The notes: generated by a model not told the origin, from the sequence alone. DNA of 64,000 nucleotides from Mycobacterium sp. ELW1 (GCF_008329905.1 NZ_CP032155.1:1426001-1490000), one strand, 5' to 3'. Positions 18,294 through 29,015 are shown, counted from the stretch's first letter. Program-made: numbers and translations.

Positions 18294-18881
18294 ATGACGC
18301 AACCGCCCCCTCCGCCCGGTAACTACCCGCCCCCTCCGCCGGGGAATTACCCGCCCCCGCCGCCGGGGAACTATCCGCCGCCGCCCCCACCCGGCGCCGG
18401 CGTGCTGTCGAAAGAGGCGTACACCCCGTGGATCAAACGGGTCGGCGCCTTCATCATCGACGCCCTCCCGATCGCGATCCTGTCCGGCGTCGGGCAGGGC
18501 CTGATGGTGGCCACCGGCGAGAACAACTGCACCTCGAGCAGCGTCGACAACAGTTACGGCGTCTACTGCACCTCGCAGCCGTCCACGCTGGGACTGATCC
18601 TGTCGTTCGTGTTCGGGCTCGCCAGCCTGGCGTTCTGGGTCTGGAACTACGGTTACCGCCAGGGCACCACCGGGTCGAGCATCGGCAAGTCGGTGCTGAA
18701 GTTCAAGGTGATCAGCGAAAAGACCGGCCAGCCGATCGGTTTCGGGCTGTCGATCGTGCGCCAGATCGCCCACTTCGTCGACGCGATCATCTGCTACATC
18801 GGTTACCTGTTCCCGTTGTGGGACGCCAAGCGGCAGACGCTCGCCGATAAAATCATGACGACGGTGTGCGTGCCGCTCTGA
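18294..18881 (+). CDS. second proline-rich RDD-domain membrane protein
   Basis: 195-aa paralogue of the preceding gene: a proline-rich N-terminus of GNYPPPPP repeats followed by an RDD domain with the same RQGTTGSSIGKSVLKFKVISEKTG core. The two share long identical stretches, so this is a tandem duplication. Start ATG 18294 with AAGGA upstream; 15 nt from the first copy, hence one operon. It lacks the glutamine/alanine part of the longer N-terminal tail. Confidence 0.85.
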   Translation: MTQPPPPPGNYPPPPPGNYPPPPPGNYPPPPPPGAGVLSKEAYTPWIKRVGAFIIDALPIAILSGVGQGLMVATGENNCTSSSVDNSYGVYCTSQPSTLGLILSFVFGLASLAFWVWNYGYRQGTTGSSIGKSVLKFKVISEKTGQPIGFGLSIVRQIAHFVDAIICYIGYLFPLWDAKRQTLADKIMTTVCVPL

Positions 18882-18894
18882 CGTCTCGAGCCGT

Positions 18895-18900
18895 TAGGCT
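18895..18900 (+). promoter_or_regulatory. -10 box for metB
   Basis: TAGGCT followed by 8 bases and the metB ATG, with no ribosome site; consistent with a leaderless or near-leaderless mRNA. Confidence 0.45.
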
Positions 18901-18908
18901 CGAAACCG

Positions 18909-20081
18909 ATGAGTGAGCAGCGCAGCGCAGCCGACCGGCACCGGGCACAGGGGTTCGCGACCAGGGCCATCCACGCCGGATACCGTCCCGATCCCGCGAC
19001 CGGTGCGGTCAACGCGCCGATCTATGCCAGCAGCACCTTCGCGCAGGACGGCGTCGGCGGCCTGCGTGGTGGCTACGAGTACGCCCGCACGGGCAATCCG
19101 ACGCGCGCCGCGCTGGAGGCGGTGCTCGCCGCAGTCGAGGACGGCACCTTCGGGCGCGCATTCAGTTCGGGCATGGCCGCCACCGACTGTGCACTGCGGG
19201 CGGTGTTGCGTCCCGGCGACCACGTGGTCATCCCCGACGACGCCTACGGCGGCACCTTCCGGCTCATCGACAAGGTGTTCACCCAGTGGGGGGTTGCACA
19301 CACGCCGGTGGCGCTGTCCGACCTCGACGCGGTGCGCGCGGCGATCACCGCCACCACCAAGCTGATCTGGGTGGAGACGCCGACCAATCCGCTGCTCTCG
19401 ATCGCCGACGTCGCCGCCATCTCCGAGATCGCCGCGGTCGGCGGTCAGAAGGTGTTGGTGGACAACACCTTCGCCTCGCCGGCATTGCAGCAGCCGCTGA
19501 ACCTCGGTGCCGACATAGTGCTGCACTCGACGACGAAGTACATCGGCGGGCACTCCGACGTGGTCGGTGGCGCGCTGGTCACCAATGACGAGGAACTGGA
19601 CACCAAGTTCGCGTTCCTGCAGAACGGCGCGGGCGCGGTGCCCGGTCCGTTCGACGCGTATCTGACGATGCGCGGCCTGAAGACACTGGAGCTGCGGATG
19701 CAGCGGCACAGCGCGAATGCCGCGAAGGTGGCGGAATTCCTGGCGGAGCACGCCGCGGTGAGCCAGGTGCTCTACCCCGGCCTGCCCTCGCATCCCGGGC
19801 ATGAGGTGGCAGCGCGACAGATGAGCGGATTCGGCGGCATGGTGTCGGTTCGGATGCGCGACGGCATTGAAGCGGCACGCCGGTTGTGTTCGCGCACCGA
19901 GGTTTTCATCCTTGCTGAGTCGCTGGGCGGGGTCGAGTCGCTTATCGAGCATCCTGGCGCCATGACGCACGCGTCGACCGCCGGATCGCAGCTCGAGGTG
20001 CCCGACGACCTGGTTCGCCTCTCGGTGGGGATCGAAGACCCGGCGGATCTGCTCGGCGACCTCGAGCAAGCCCTAAACTAG
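18909..20081 (+). CDS. metB: cystathionine gamma-synthase
   Basis: PLP enzyme of 390 aa, homologue of Rv1079, converting an O-acyl-homoserine and cysteine to cystathionine; some family members act as gamma-lyases. Family hallmarks are YARTGNPTR near residue 58, SGMAATDCALRAVL, DNTFASPALQ and the PLP lysine in HSTTKYIGGH (near residue 205). With Cbs upstream it can run transsulfuration in either direction. The 3' end overlaps the convergent GPP34 gene by 9 bases. Confidence 0.92.
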   Translation: MSEQRSAADRHRAQGFATRAIHAGYRPDPATGAVNAPIYASSTFAQDGVGGLRGGYEYARTGNPTRAALEAVLAAVEDGTFGRAFSSGMAATDCALRAVLRPGDHVVIPDDAYGGTFRLIDKVFTQWGVAHTPVALSDLDAVRAAITATTKLIWVETPTNPLLSIADVAAISEIAAVGGQKVLVDNTFASPALQQPLNLGADIVLHSTTKYIGGHSDVVGGALVTNDEELDTKFAFLQNGAGAVPGPFDAYLTMRGLKTLELRMQRHSANAAKVAEFLAEHAAVSQVLYPGLPSHPGHEVAARQMSGFGGMVSVRMRDGIEAARRLCSRTEVFILAESLGGVESLIEHPGAMTHASTAGSQLEVPDDLVRLSVGIEDPADLLGDLEQALN

Positions 20082-20732
20082 CGCCGGCCGCACCGCGGCG
20101 GTGGTCACCGCCAGATTGACCTCGGCCATCTCGGCGTCGTTAACCCATGTGCCGCTGGCGATCTCGCTGGCCCGATCGCAGACCCAGTGCCAGCCGCGGT
20201 CATTGAGGCTCAGTACCGCGCCCAGTGCGCCGACGGTATGCAGCAGCGTGATGATCGTCGCCGTGGCCGGGTCGGGACGGTTGCCGTCGAACAACGTGGA
20301 CAGCAGGGCGGACCGGGCCCGGTCCACCCGCGTCCGGCTGGCCAGCGGCCAGGCATAGGTGCTTCGGCGGAACCGGTTCTGCGACAACGTAATCTGATGA
20401 ATCTGGCCGGTGCGCAGCAACTGGTCGATCACGCGGTCTTCAATCTGCTTGCGCAGCTTGCCGATCGCCTCACTCGCGCTGACCGGCGCCTCCTCGAGCA
20501 TGGCCAGTGCCGGACGCACAACGGGATCCAGTGGTGGAGGCCCGGCCAGTGCGACCAGTCGATCAGCCGGGACGGGTTCACCTGGTATCGCAGGCCGGAC
20601 CCGGCAGTCGTAGGCGAGGTCCAGCAGTACGGCGGCGGCCAGCAGCCGCTGCAGCCGCGCCGGCTCCACAGCGGGCTGTGCTGCCGCATTGTCGAGTAGC
20701 AGCAGAAGAAGGTCTTCGGCGATGCGCGCCAC
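20073..20732 (-). CDS. GPP34 (GOLPH3/VPS74-like) family protein
   Basis: 219-aa protein with the GPP34 fold. LLLLLLD is at residues 8-14 at the start of the domain, and the later VSASEAIGKLRKQIEDRVIDQLLRTGQI and the region after LFDGNRPDPATATIITLLHTVGAL fit the family pattern. Eukaryotic members bind phosphatidylinositol-4-phosphate at the Golgi; bacterial ones are of unknown function and common in actinobacteria. Start GTG 20732; TAGCTT ends 9 nt before it, overlapping the greA stop. It lies 12 nt behind greA and could also be read from the greA promoter. Confidence 0.8.
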   Translation of the reverse strand: MARIAEDLLLLLLDNAAAQPAVEPARLQRLLAAAVLLDLAYDCRVRPAIPGEPVPADRLVALAGPPPLDPVVRPALAMLEEAPVSASEAIGKLRKQIEDRVIDQLLRTGQIHQITLSQNRFRRSTYAWPLASRTRVDRARSALLSTLFDGNRPDPATATIITLLHTVGALGAVLSLNDRGWHWVCDRASEIASGTWVNDAEMAEVNLAVTTAAVRPALV

Positions 20733-20744
20733 GCGCGAGTGAAG

Positions 20745-21239
20745 CTACGAGTGGTAGGGCTCGGCGCTGACCAGCGTGACCTTCACGGTCTTGCCGCTCG
20801 GCACCGCGTACTCGCGGGTGTCACCGACCTTGGCGTTGAGCAGCGCGCCGCCCAGCGGGGAGTTCGGCGAGTAGACCTCGAGCTTGTCGTGGTCGATGCC
20901 CTCCTGGCGGGTGGCGATCAGGAAGGTCTCGGTGTCGGACTCGTCGCCGTCGTAGTAGACCTTGACCACCGAACCGGGCAGCGCGACGCCGGACTGCTTG
21001 GGAGCCTCGCCCACCTTGGCGGTGTTCAGCAGCTCCTGCAGCTGGCGGATGCGGGCCTCCTGCTGGCCCTGCTCTTCGCGCGCGGCGTGGTAGCCGCCGT
21101 TCTCGCGCAGGTCGCCCTCTTCGCGACGGTCGTTGATCTCGGCGGCGATGACCGGACGGTTGGCGATCAACTGATCCAGCTCGGTCTTGAGGCGGTCGTA
21201 CGACTCCTGGGTCAGCCAGGTCACCTGGGTATCGGTCAT
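20745..21239 (-). CDS. greA: transcription elongation factor GreA
   Basis: 164-aa homologue of Rv1080c. GreA rescues backtracked RNA polymerase by stimulating transcript cleavage. The N-terminal coiled coil carries the acidic tip ([23 protein letters not shown], with Asp and Glu near residues 45-48), and the C-terminal globular domain contains [14 protein letters not shown]. The start is ATG 21239 with GAGGAG nine bases before. A structured leader of about 155 nt precedes it. In M. tuberculosis greA also stands at this position. Confidence 0.95.
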   Translation of the reverse strand: MTDTQVTWLTQESYDRLKTELDQLIANRPVIAAEINDRREEGDLRENGGYHAAREEQGQQEARIRQLQELLNTAKVGEAPKQSGVALPGSVVKVYYDGDESDTETFLIATRQEGIDHDKLEVYSPNSPLGGALLNAKVGDTREYAVPSGKTVKVTLVSAEPYHS

Positions 21240-21396
21240 CTCGCTGCGCTCCTCATTCGTTGGTTACGCGATGTTCGCGTTGCAGTCTGTCGTCGCTGCT
21301 GGGAACGTGCGGATGGTTCCGCGTGTATTGCCATCGAAGAGCTGCGATCAAACGCGCTAATGAAGCAATACACGGCTCCCAGCAGGAACCGTGTAT
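21240..21396 (-). ncRNA. structured greA leader with two alternative hairpins
   Basis: Read on the minus strand, the predicted transcript starts near 21396. Hairpin 1 pairs ACACGGTTCC with GGAGCCGTGT (21370-21394, one G-U) around TGCTG. Hairpin 2 pairs CGTGTATTGC with GCAATACACG (21365-21374 with 21322-21331). Both use the same GTGT segment, so only one can form at a time. This resembles an attenuator or a source of a leader RNA; E. coli greA also has leader RNAs (GraL), but there is no sequence evidence of homology. Confidence 0.4.
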
Positions 21397-21402
21397 CGGA
21401 TT

Positions 21403-21408
21403 AGTCTA
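21403..21408 (-). promoter_or_regulatory. -10 box for greA
   Basis: TAGACT on the minus strand, about 7 nt before the first base of leader hairpin 1. No good -35 box at 17 nt. Confidence 0.45.
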
Positions 21409-21470
21409 CCACCGCGACGACAGGCAACCTTCATGCTTTCGCAGTTCGCTGTTGGTCGTTCCGTCGCCGG

Positions 21471-21905
21471 TCAGGGCGCGACGAGGTATCCGGGAACGTC
21501 AGTTCCGCAACCGTAAATATCGCCGACGAATGGTCGTTTGTACGACTTCACAAATGTGGTGACCTGCACCGTTGCCGCGTCTGATGGGGGCACCAGAATT
21601 TCACGCCGACCGGTTTCGTCGCCGTCGTGGGAACGAACTCGGACAATGCAATGGACGGGCCGGGAAGGGTCCTTTCGGGTCACGCTGATCGTCACCGAGA
21701 CAGTGTGATCGTCGGTGACCTGATACGCCGCGATCGTGCCCTCGACATCGTTGCCTTCGAAGCGCTGGTAGGCGATCAGAGCGAGCACCAGGCCGGCGGC
21801 CAAGACCAGCACACCCAGCGCGAACGCCACCCGTCGCCGGGTGGTCGCCGGCAGGCGGGTACGCCCGTAACGCTCCTGCGGGAGCGGCGGGGGACTGTCG
21901 GTCAT
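21471..21905 (-). CDS. DUF4307 membrane protein
   Basis: 144-aa homologue of Rv1081c. A polar N-terminus (PPPLPQERYGRTRLPATTRRR) precedes one transmembrane helix (RVAFALGVLVLAAGLVLALIAY, residues 25-46); the C-terminal 95 residues form a beta-rich extracytoplasmic domain. Function unknown; a cell-envelope role is likely from topology. It is read toward greA from a start divergent from mca. ATG at 21905. Confidence 0.82.
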   Translation of the reverse strand: MTDSPPPLPQERYGRTRLPATTRRRVAFALGVLVLAAGLVLALIAYQRFEGNDVEGTIAAYQVTDDHTVSVTISVTRKDPSRPVHCIVRVRSHDGDETGRREILVPPSDAATVQVTTFVKSYKRPFVGDIYGCGTDVPGYLVAP

Positions 21906-22046
21906 GGGTCTGCGTCGCGTCTCTCGTCAGCGGGCTTCGATTACGGGTATCCACGCCCCGAATGGAACTATTGGACTATAGGGCGTGCTGTCGCTGTTAC
22001 ATCAGCACGTAAGGCCCGATGACAAGACTGTGAGTACAGGGGAGAC

Positions 22047-22919
22047 GTGACCGAACTGCGGCTGATGGCTGTGCACGCCCATCCGGACGACGAGTCCAGT
22101 AAGGGCGCAGCAACCGTTGCCCGGTACGCCGCCGAAGGCCACCGGGTCATGGTGGTGACTCTGACCGGCGGCGAACGTGGCGACATTCTGAACCCGGCGA
22201 TGGACCTGCCCGAAGTGCGCGGCCGGATCGCCGACATCCGGCGCGACGAGATGGCCCGGGCCGCGGAGATCCTCGGGGTCGAACACCACTGGCTGGGGTT
22301 CGAGGACTCCGGGCTGCCCGAAGGCGATCCGCCGCCGCCGCTGCCCGACGGCTGCTTTGCGTTGGTGCCGCTGGAGCAGCCCGTCGGCGAATTGGTGAAG
22401 CTGATCCGTGAGTTCCGTCCGCACGTGATGACCACCTACGACGAGAACGGTGGCTATCCGCATCCGGATCACATTCGCTGCCATGAGGTTTCGGTGGCGG
22501 CCTATGAAGCCGCGGCCGACTACCGGCTGTATCCCGACGCCGGCGAACCCTGGGCGGTCAGCAAGCTCTACTACAACCACGGCTTTCTGCGGGCGCGCCT
22601 GCAGCTGCTGCAGGACGAGTTCGCCAAGCACGGCCAGGAAGGCCCGTTCGCCAGCTGGCTGGCCAAGTGGGACCCGGAGATCGACATCTTCGCCGGGCGG
22701 GTGACCACCCGGGTGTTGTGCTCGGAGTACTTCAACCAGCGCGATGAAGCCCTCAAGGCGCACGCCACCCAGATCGACCCGGACGGATTCTTTTTCGCGA
22801 CGCCCATAGAGTGGCAGCAGCGGTTGTGGCCCACCGAGGAGTTCGAACTGGCTCGTTCGCGGGTGCCCGCCAAGTTGCCTGAAGACGACCTGTTCACCGG
22901 AATCGAGATCTTCGAGTGA
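22047..22919 (+). CDS. mca: mycothiol S-conjugate amidase
   Basis: Zinc amidase of 290 aa, homologue of Rv1082, that cleaves mycothiol conjugates to release mercapturic acids and so detoxifies electrophiles. The zinc motif AHPDDE (residues 11-16) and the later His in [13 protein letters not shown] complete the metal site of the PIG-L/MshB-like fold. The start is GTG 22047 with AGGGGAG upstream. It is the first gene of an operon with a small membrane protein and the DUF255 protein. Confidence 0.93.
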   Translation: MTELRLMAVHAHPDDESSKGAATVARYAAEGHRVMVVTLTGGERGDILNPAMDLPEVRGRIADIRRDEMARAAEILGVEHHWLGFEDSGLPEGDPPPPLPDGCFALVPLEQPVGELVKLIREFRPHVMTTYDENGGYPHPDHIRCHEVSVAAYEAAADYRLYPDAGEPWAVSKLYYNHGFLRARLQLLQDEFAKHGQEGPFASWLAKWDPEIDIFAGRVTTRVLCSEYFNQRDEALKAHATQIDPDGFFFATPIEWQQRLWPTEEFELARSRVPAKLPEDDLFTGIEIFE

Positions 22920-23180
22920 GAGACCTGTTCACGACGGCCGTGTGGGTGCTGGCTGATCCGCCCAAGAACACCGGCCCGGATTTCGGCAAGGCCAGCCCGT
23001 TCGGCCTGCTGATCGTCGTCATCCTGCTGATCTCCGTCTTCATTCTGGTGTGGTCGATGAACCGGCACCTCAAGAAGCTGCCCAAGAGCTTCGATGAGGA
23101 GCCGGTCGAGGGCGAAGCGATCGGTGCAGCGACAACCGACGACGCCGCCGGCACCGAGCGCGAGACCAAGACGCCCCCGC

Positions 23181-23197
<17 letters not shown>
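22916..23197 (+). CDS. single-span membrane protein (Rv1083-like)
   Basis: 93-aa protein with an N-terminal segment, one strong transmembrane helix ([20 protein letters not shown], residues 29-48) and an acidic, disordered tail. It starts with GTG overlapping the mca stop (GTGA) and overlaps the next gene by 17 nt, so the three genes are translationally coupled. It corresponds by position to Rv1083. Function unknown. Confidence 0.8.
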
Positions 23198-25181
<1,984 letters not shown>

Positions 25182-25192
25182 CGTTTGCGGCC

Positions 25193-25558
25193 ATGAGTGA
25201 TGCCCTCGATCTCGAAGCCCTGGTCAACCGTTACCTGAGCACCGTCGCCGCGGGCAAAGCGGCCGATGTCGCGGCGCTGTACGCCGAGGACGCCACGCTG
25301 GAGGATCCGGTCGGCTGCGGCGAAGTCCACATCGGCCGGCAGGCGATCGAGGGCTTCTACAAGAACGTCGAAGGCGCCGAGGTGAAGTCGGAGCTGCTGT
25401 CGTTCCGCGCAGGTGGTACCGAGGCGGCGTTCATGTTCGCCCTCACGGTCGCGGGCGCGATGCGGATCGAGGTCATCGAGGTGATGGCGTTCAACAACGA
25501 CGGCGAGATCACGTCGATGAAGGCCTACTGGGGCCCGGAGAACGTCACCCAGCTCTGA
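25193..25558 (+). CDS. ketosteroid isomerase-like (SnoaL/NTF2 fold) protein
   Basis: 121-aa homologue of delta5-3-ketosteroid isomerase. Tyr14 (VNRYLST) and Asp38 (ATLEDPVG) match the catalytic tyrosine and base of the Comamonas enzyme, and KAYWGPEN matches its C-terminal MRALFGEKN. The residue aligned to the second acid, Asp99, appears to be Glu96 (EVIEVMAF). It may be a steroid isomerase or only share its fold. It follows the DUF255 gene by 11 nt and is convergent with haemolysin III. Confidence 0.78.
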   Translation: MSDALDLEALVNRYLSTVAAGKAADVAALYAEDATLEDPVGCGEVHIGRQAIEGFYKNVEGAEVKSELLSFRAGGTEAAFMFALTVAGAMRIEVIEVMAFNNDGEITSMKAYWGPENVTQL

Positions 25559-25568
25559 GCAGTCCCAG

Positions 25569-26303
25569 TCAGAAGACCGCGAACCACATCGCGATGTAGT
25601 GGCAGGTGGCCGCCACTGCGGTGCAGGCATGGAAGAACTCGTGGTGGCCGAACGTGGTCGGCCACGGGTTGGGCCACTTCAGTCCGTAAAGGACCCCGCC
25701 GACGCTGTACAACGCGCCGCCGACGATCAGCAGCACCATGGCGGCGACCCCGGCGCCGTTCATGATCGGGACGATGAACCACACCGCGACCCAGCCCAGC
25801 AGCAGATAGAGCGGAACGCCCACCCACCGCGGCGCCGACGGCCAGAAACACTTCAGGACCACGCCGGCCAGCGCGCCGCTCCACACGATCGTCAGTAGGA
25901 CGGCGCCGCTCTTCTCGGGCAGCGCCAACATCGCGAACGGCGTGTAGCTGCCCGCGATGAAGATGAAGATCATCGAGTGGTCGAGCCGCTTCATCCACTT
26001 GCGGGCGTTCGGCGACGTCCAGTTCACCCGGTGGTAGGTGGCGCTGACGGTGAACATCGCCACGATCGTCAGCGTGTAGATCAGGGTGGAGACGCCGGCC
26101 CTCGTCGATTCCACCGACCACGACACCGACACCAGCGCGGCACCGGCGATCGCCGCGATGACGGCGGCATAGACGTGAATCCAGCCTCGCAGCCGTGGTT
26201 TTCCGAAGAACTCGACAGCGGCGTCGACGACGGCCTCGGGGAAGTCCTCCGCGTCGGATGACTTGGATCGGCGGGGATCGGTGGTGTCGACTCCTGCGGT
26301 CAT
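25569..26303 (-). CDS. haemolysin III/PAQR family membrane protein
   Basis: 244-aa homologue of Rv1085c with seven transmembrane helices. The family's metal-binding motifs are SATYHR near residue 88, LDHSMIF near 108 and HHEFFHA near 222. The relatives are adiponectin-receptor-like; the bacterial role (membrane fluidity or lipid hydrolysis) is unproven. Start ATG 26303 with GGAGGTG immediately upstream. Divergent from the prenyl synthase gene. Confidence 0.9.
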   Translation of the reverse strand: MTAGVDTTDPRRSKSSDAEDFPEAVVDAAVEFFGKPRLRGWIHVYAAVIAAIAGAALVSVSWSVESTRAGVSTLIYTLTIVAMFTVSATYHRVNWTSPNARKWMKRLDHSMIFIFIAGSYTPFAMLALPEKSGAVLLTIVWSGALAGVVLKCFWPSAPRWVGVPLYLLLGWVAVWFIVPIMNGAGVAAMVLLIVGGALYSVGGVLYGLKWPNPWPTTFGHHEFFHACTAVAATCHYIAMWFAVF

Positions 26304-26341
26304 CTCACCTCCATTGCCCAGGGGCTACCTATCGCTCACAG

Positions 26342-26347
26342 TAGTCT
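26342..26347 (+). promoter_or_regulatory. -10 box for the cis-prenyl synthase gene
   Basis: TAGTCT lies 8 nt before the GTG at 26356, with no Shine-Dalgarno between; near-leaderless transcript expected. Confidence 0.45.
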
Positions 26348-26355
26348 GGATTGTC

Positions 26356-27153
26356 GTGGAGATCATTCCCCCGCGTCTCAAGGACCCGGCCTACCGGCTC
26401 TACGAGATGCGGCTGCGCCAGGAGCTGGCGCGCTCCAAGTCGCAGCTACCCCGCCATATCGCCGTCCTGTGCGACGGCAACCGGCGCTGGGCTCGTGATG
26501 CTGGTCACGACGACGTCGCCTACGGCTATCGGATGGGTGCGGCCAAGATCGCCGAAATGCTGCGCTGGTGCGCCGAATCCGGCATCGAGATGGCCACGGT
26601 GTACCTGTTGTCGACGGAGAACCTGCAGCGCGATCCGGAGGAATTGTCGGAGCTGATCGAGATCATCACCGACGTCGTGGAACAGATATGTGCACCGGCC
26701 AACCGCTGGAGTGTGCGGACCGTCGGCGATCTGGAACTTCTCGGCGAGGAGCCGGCGCGACGGCTGCGCGACGCCGTGGACAGCACCGCGCCGCTGGCGT
26801 CGACGGCGGCATTTCACGTCAACGTCGCCGTCGGTTACGGCGGTCGCCAGGAGATCGTCGACGCCGTGCGTGCGCTGCTGAGCAAGCAGCTGGCCAACGG
26901 TGCCAGCCCCGAACAGCTGATCGAAGCCGTCACGATCGACGGCATCTCGGAGAACCTGTACACCTCGGGGCAGCCCGATCCCGATCTGGTGATCCGGACG
27001 TCGGGGGAGCAGCGGCTGTCCGGCTTCCTGTTGTGGCAGAGCGCCTATTCGGAGATGTGGTTCACCGAGGCGCACTGGCCGGCGTTCCGCCGGGTGGACT
27101 TCCTGCGCGCGTTGCGCGCCTATAGCCGCAGACATCGTCGATTCGGCATGTGA
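26356..27153 (+). CDS. short-chain Z-isoprenyl diphosphate synthase
   Basis: 265-aa homologue of Rv1086, which makes omega-E,Z-farnesyl diphosphate for decaprenyl phosphate synthesis. The cis-prenyltransferase sequence is CDGNRRWARDAGHDD (catalytic Asp near residue 44) and the C-terminal RTSGEQRLSGFLLWQSAYSEM. The start is GTG 26356 from the conserved VEIIPPRLKDPAYRLYE; the longer frame overlaps the divergent gene. The next gene begins 1 nt into its stop codon. Confidence 0.9.
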   Translation: MEIIPPRLKDPAYRLYEMRLRQELARSKSQLPRHIAVLCDGNRRWARDAGHDDVAYGYRMGAAKIAEMLRWCAESGIEMATVYLLSTENLQRDPEELSELIEIITDVVEQICAPANRWSVRTVGDLELLGEEPARRLRDAVDSTAPLASTAAFHVNVAVGYGGRQEIVDAVRALLSKQLANGASPEQLIEAVTIDGISENLYTSGQPDPDLVIRTSGEQRLSGFLLWQSAYSEMWFTEAHWPAFRRVDFLRALRAYSRRHRRFGM

Positions 27154-28523
27154 TGGCTGCGCTGTCAGCAGTGGTGTTCACGCTGAGCTGGTGGCTCGGC
27201 TTGTATCTGTTGGCGCGTGATCCGCGTAAACCGGTGCTGGCACTGGCCGCGGTGGGGCTGTGCGGTTTCGCCGCCGTGGTGGCGTTGGATGCGGTGCGGG
27301 TAGTCAGCGTCGCGCACGCCCACCTGCTCGGCCAGATCGAGATCTACCTTGTCGCGGTGCCCGGGGTGGCCTGGTTCGCCGTCGTCCTGGAACTGGCCCG
27401 ACCGACCGACACCTGGCGCGGGCGCGCCACCGAACTGACGCTCGTCGGCGTGGTCGCCGCACTGACAGTCGTGGGCGCGGTGCTGGCCGGCTCGGTCGAG
27501 GGCCCGCTGCGCACCGGCCACTGGGTGATGTTCGCGGTGATCTCGGTGTCGACGCTGGGCGCCACGGTGGCCGCCGTACGCCGGGCCGCGCAGCCCGGCC
27601 GGGTCGCCGGTGTGGTGGTCATCGCCACGCTGTTCTTCGCGCTGGGCAACGCGATCCTGGTGATCCCGCTGGGCTTGGTGCCGAGCTGGCTGGCGTTGGC
27701 GTCCACCGGTTTTGACGTGCTGCTGCTGGGTCTGGCGGTCGCGCTGTGGGATGCGTTCGACGAAGGCCAGGCACTGCGCGCCGACATGCTGCGGTCGTTC
27801 ATCGCATCGGCGGTGGTGGCGGTGTTGTTCGGTGGGCAGGCGCTGATCGGGATGGCGGTCACCGGCGCCGACGGCCCGGGGCGCACCGCGCTGACCGCGT
27901 TGCTGTTCACCAGTCTCGCGGTTGCCATCGCCATCAACGTGCTGGCCGACCCGCTGGCCGGGCTGCTGGACCGGCTGGCCTTCTCGCGGTCGCCGCGTCT
28001 GCGCGCCGACCGCGCCGCCCTGCGCGGGGCGGAAGCCGCGCTGCCGCTGGTCGCCGAGAACCCGTTGGACGCCCTCGACGACGAGGCCTTCGCGCGGCTG
28101 ACCCGCCGCGCCCTGGGCCACTACGGCGATCTGTCCAAACTCGTCGCCAGCCCACTCACGCAGTTGCCTGTCATCGACCAGCGGCTGGCCGCCCGCGGAG
28201 CGGCCGACCAGCCGGTGGAGCGCGCCAACGAACTCAAGGCACTGCTGGCCGATCACATCGCCCGGCTCAAGCCCCGCGACGGCGGCGAGTTCGGCACGAC
28301 AGAGCACTGGCGCTACTACAACTCGCTGTATTTCCCGTACGTCGTCGGGGTGCGCGCCTACGCCCAGAACGCCACCGCCGCCGGCCTGGATCCGGTCGCC
28401 CGGCAGGCCTGGCAGTGGTTCGTCACCGAGGTGCCGCAGCGTTCGCTGCACAACTGGCAGAACGCCGCGGCCCGGTTGATCGCCGCGGACCTGCGCGCCC
28501 GGATGGCCGTCTCACAGCCCTGA
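27153..28523 (+). CDS. multi-pass membrane protein with conserved C-terminal domain
   Basis: 456-aa protein I do not recognise. Residues 1-275 contain about eight hydrophobic helices, arranged like the 7TM sensory region of some histidine kinases. The C-terminal 170 residues are soluble and include the striking stretch HWRYYNSLYFPYVVGVRAYA and PQRSLHNWQNAAARLIA, which look conserved. No kinase, GGDEF or ATPase motif follows. The ATG overlaps the prenyl synthase stop (TGATG), so translation is coupled. A role in envelope lipid or polyprenol handling is only suggested by the neighbour. Confidence 0.8.
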   Translation: MAALSAVVFTLSWWLGLYLLARDPRKPVLALAAVGLCGFAAVVALDAVRVVSVAHAHLLGQIEIYLVAVPGVAWFAVVLELARPTDTWRGRATELTLVGVVAALTVVGAVLAGSVEGPLRTGHWVMFAVISVSTLGATVAAVRRAAQPGRVAGVVVIATLFFALGNAILVIPLGLVPSWLALASTGFDVLLLGLAVALWDAFDEGQALRADMLRSFIASAVVAVLFGGQALIGMAVTGADGPGRTALTALLFTSLAVAIAINVLADPLAGLLDRLAFSRSPRLRADRAALRGAEAALPLVAENPLDALDDEAFARLTRRALGHYGDLSKLVASPLTQLPVIDQRLAARGAADQPVERANELKALLADHIARLKPRDGGEFGTTEHWRYYNSLYFPYVVGVRAYAQNATAAGLDPVARQAWQWFVTEVPQRSLHNWQNAAARLIAADLRARMAVSQP

Positions 28524-28530
28524 GCTGCAC

Positions 28531-28571
28531 TTGGCAGTGCTTGGCAGTGCCAGGCGTCGATCTGGCAGTGC
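28531..28571. repeat. triple 9-10 bp repeat with palindromic unit
   Basis: TTGGCAGTGC is at 28531-28540 and 28541-28550, and CTGGCAGTGC at 28562-28571. The second copy together with the next bases forms the perfect palindrome TGGCAGTGCCA. It lies just upstream of the start at 28587, where an operator would be expected; no regulator is known for it. Confidence 0.45.
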
Positions 28572-28586
28572 TCGGCGAGCACCGTG

Positions 28587-29015
28587 ATGACCATGACCGC
28601 CATAACCACCGGGAACCATCCGTTCTCCGATTCACAAGATTCGCTACTGCGTTTCGCGATGCGCATCGACGCCACCCTCACCGGCGTGCTCGGGCTGGCC
28701 ATCGCGGCGACCGCCGACCCGTTGGGCCGGCTGACGGGTCTGACCGCGGCGCAGGGCTATATCGCCGGCGCCGCGTTCGTCCTCTGCGGGCTCGTCGTCT
28801 ACGCGCTGGCCGCGTCACCCGACCTTCGCCGCGTCGGCGCGGGACTGGTCGCGTTCAACGTCGCGGGCACCGTCGGCTTCATCGCACTCGCCGAGACCGC
28901 GGTGTTGCCGCTGACCACCTTGGGATCCATCACCGCGCTGGCCGCCGGCCTCTACACCGCCACCTTCGCTGTCCTGCAATACCTCGGAATTCGCCGTCTG
29001 GAGGCACACTCATGA
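28587..29015 (+). CDS. four-helix membrane protein, copy 1
   Basis: 142-aa integral membrane protein with four predicted helices and short loops; no family recognised. ATG 28587 is the most likely start, with GTG 28584 and ATG 28593 as alternatives. The sequence ends YLGIRRLEAHS and shares its layout (SDSLLR.AMR.DA...G) with the next gene, so the two are paralogues. Stop and next start overlap (ATGA). Confidence 0.7.
   Translation: MTMTAITTGNHPFSDSQDSLLRFAMRIDATLTGVLGLAIAATADPLGRLTGLTAAQGYIAGAAFVLCGLVVYALAASPDLRRVGAGLVAFNVAGTVGFIALAETAVLPLTTLGSITALAAGLYTATFAVLQYLGIRRLEAHS

Noticed and set aside
17620..18400. Repeated GNYPPPP codons as a CRISPR-like or tandem DNA repeat array
   Set aside because: The units are coding, in frame, of unequal spacing, without spacers.
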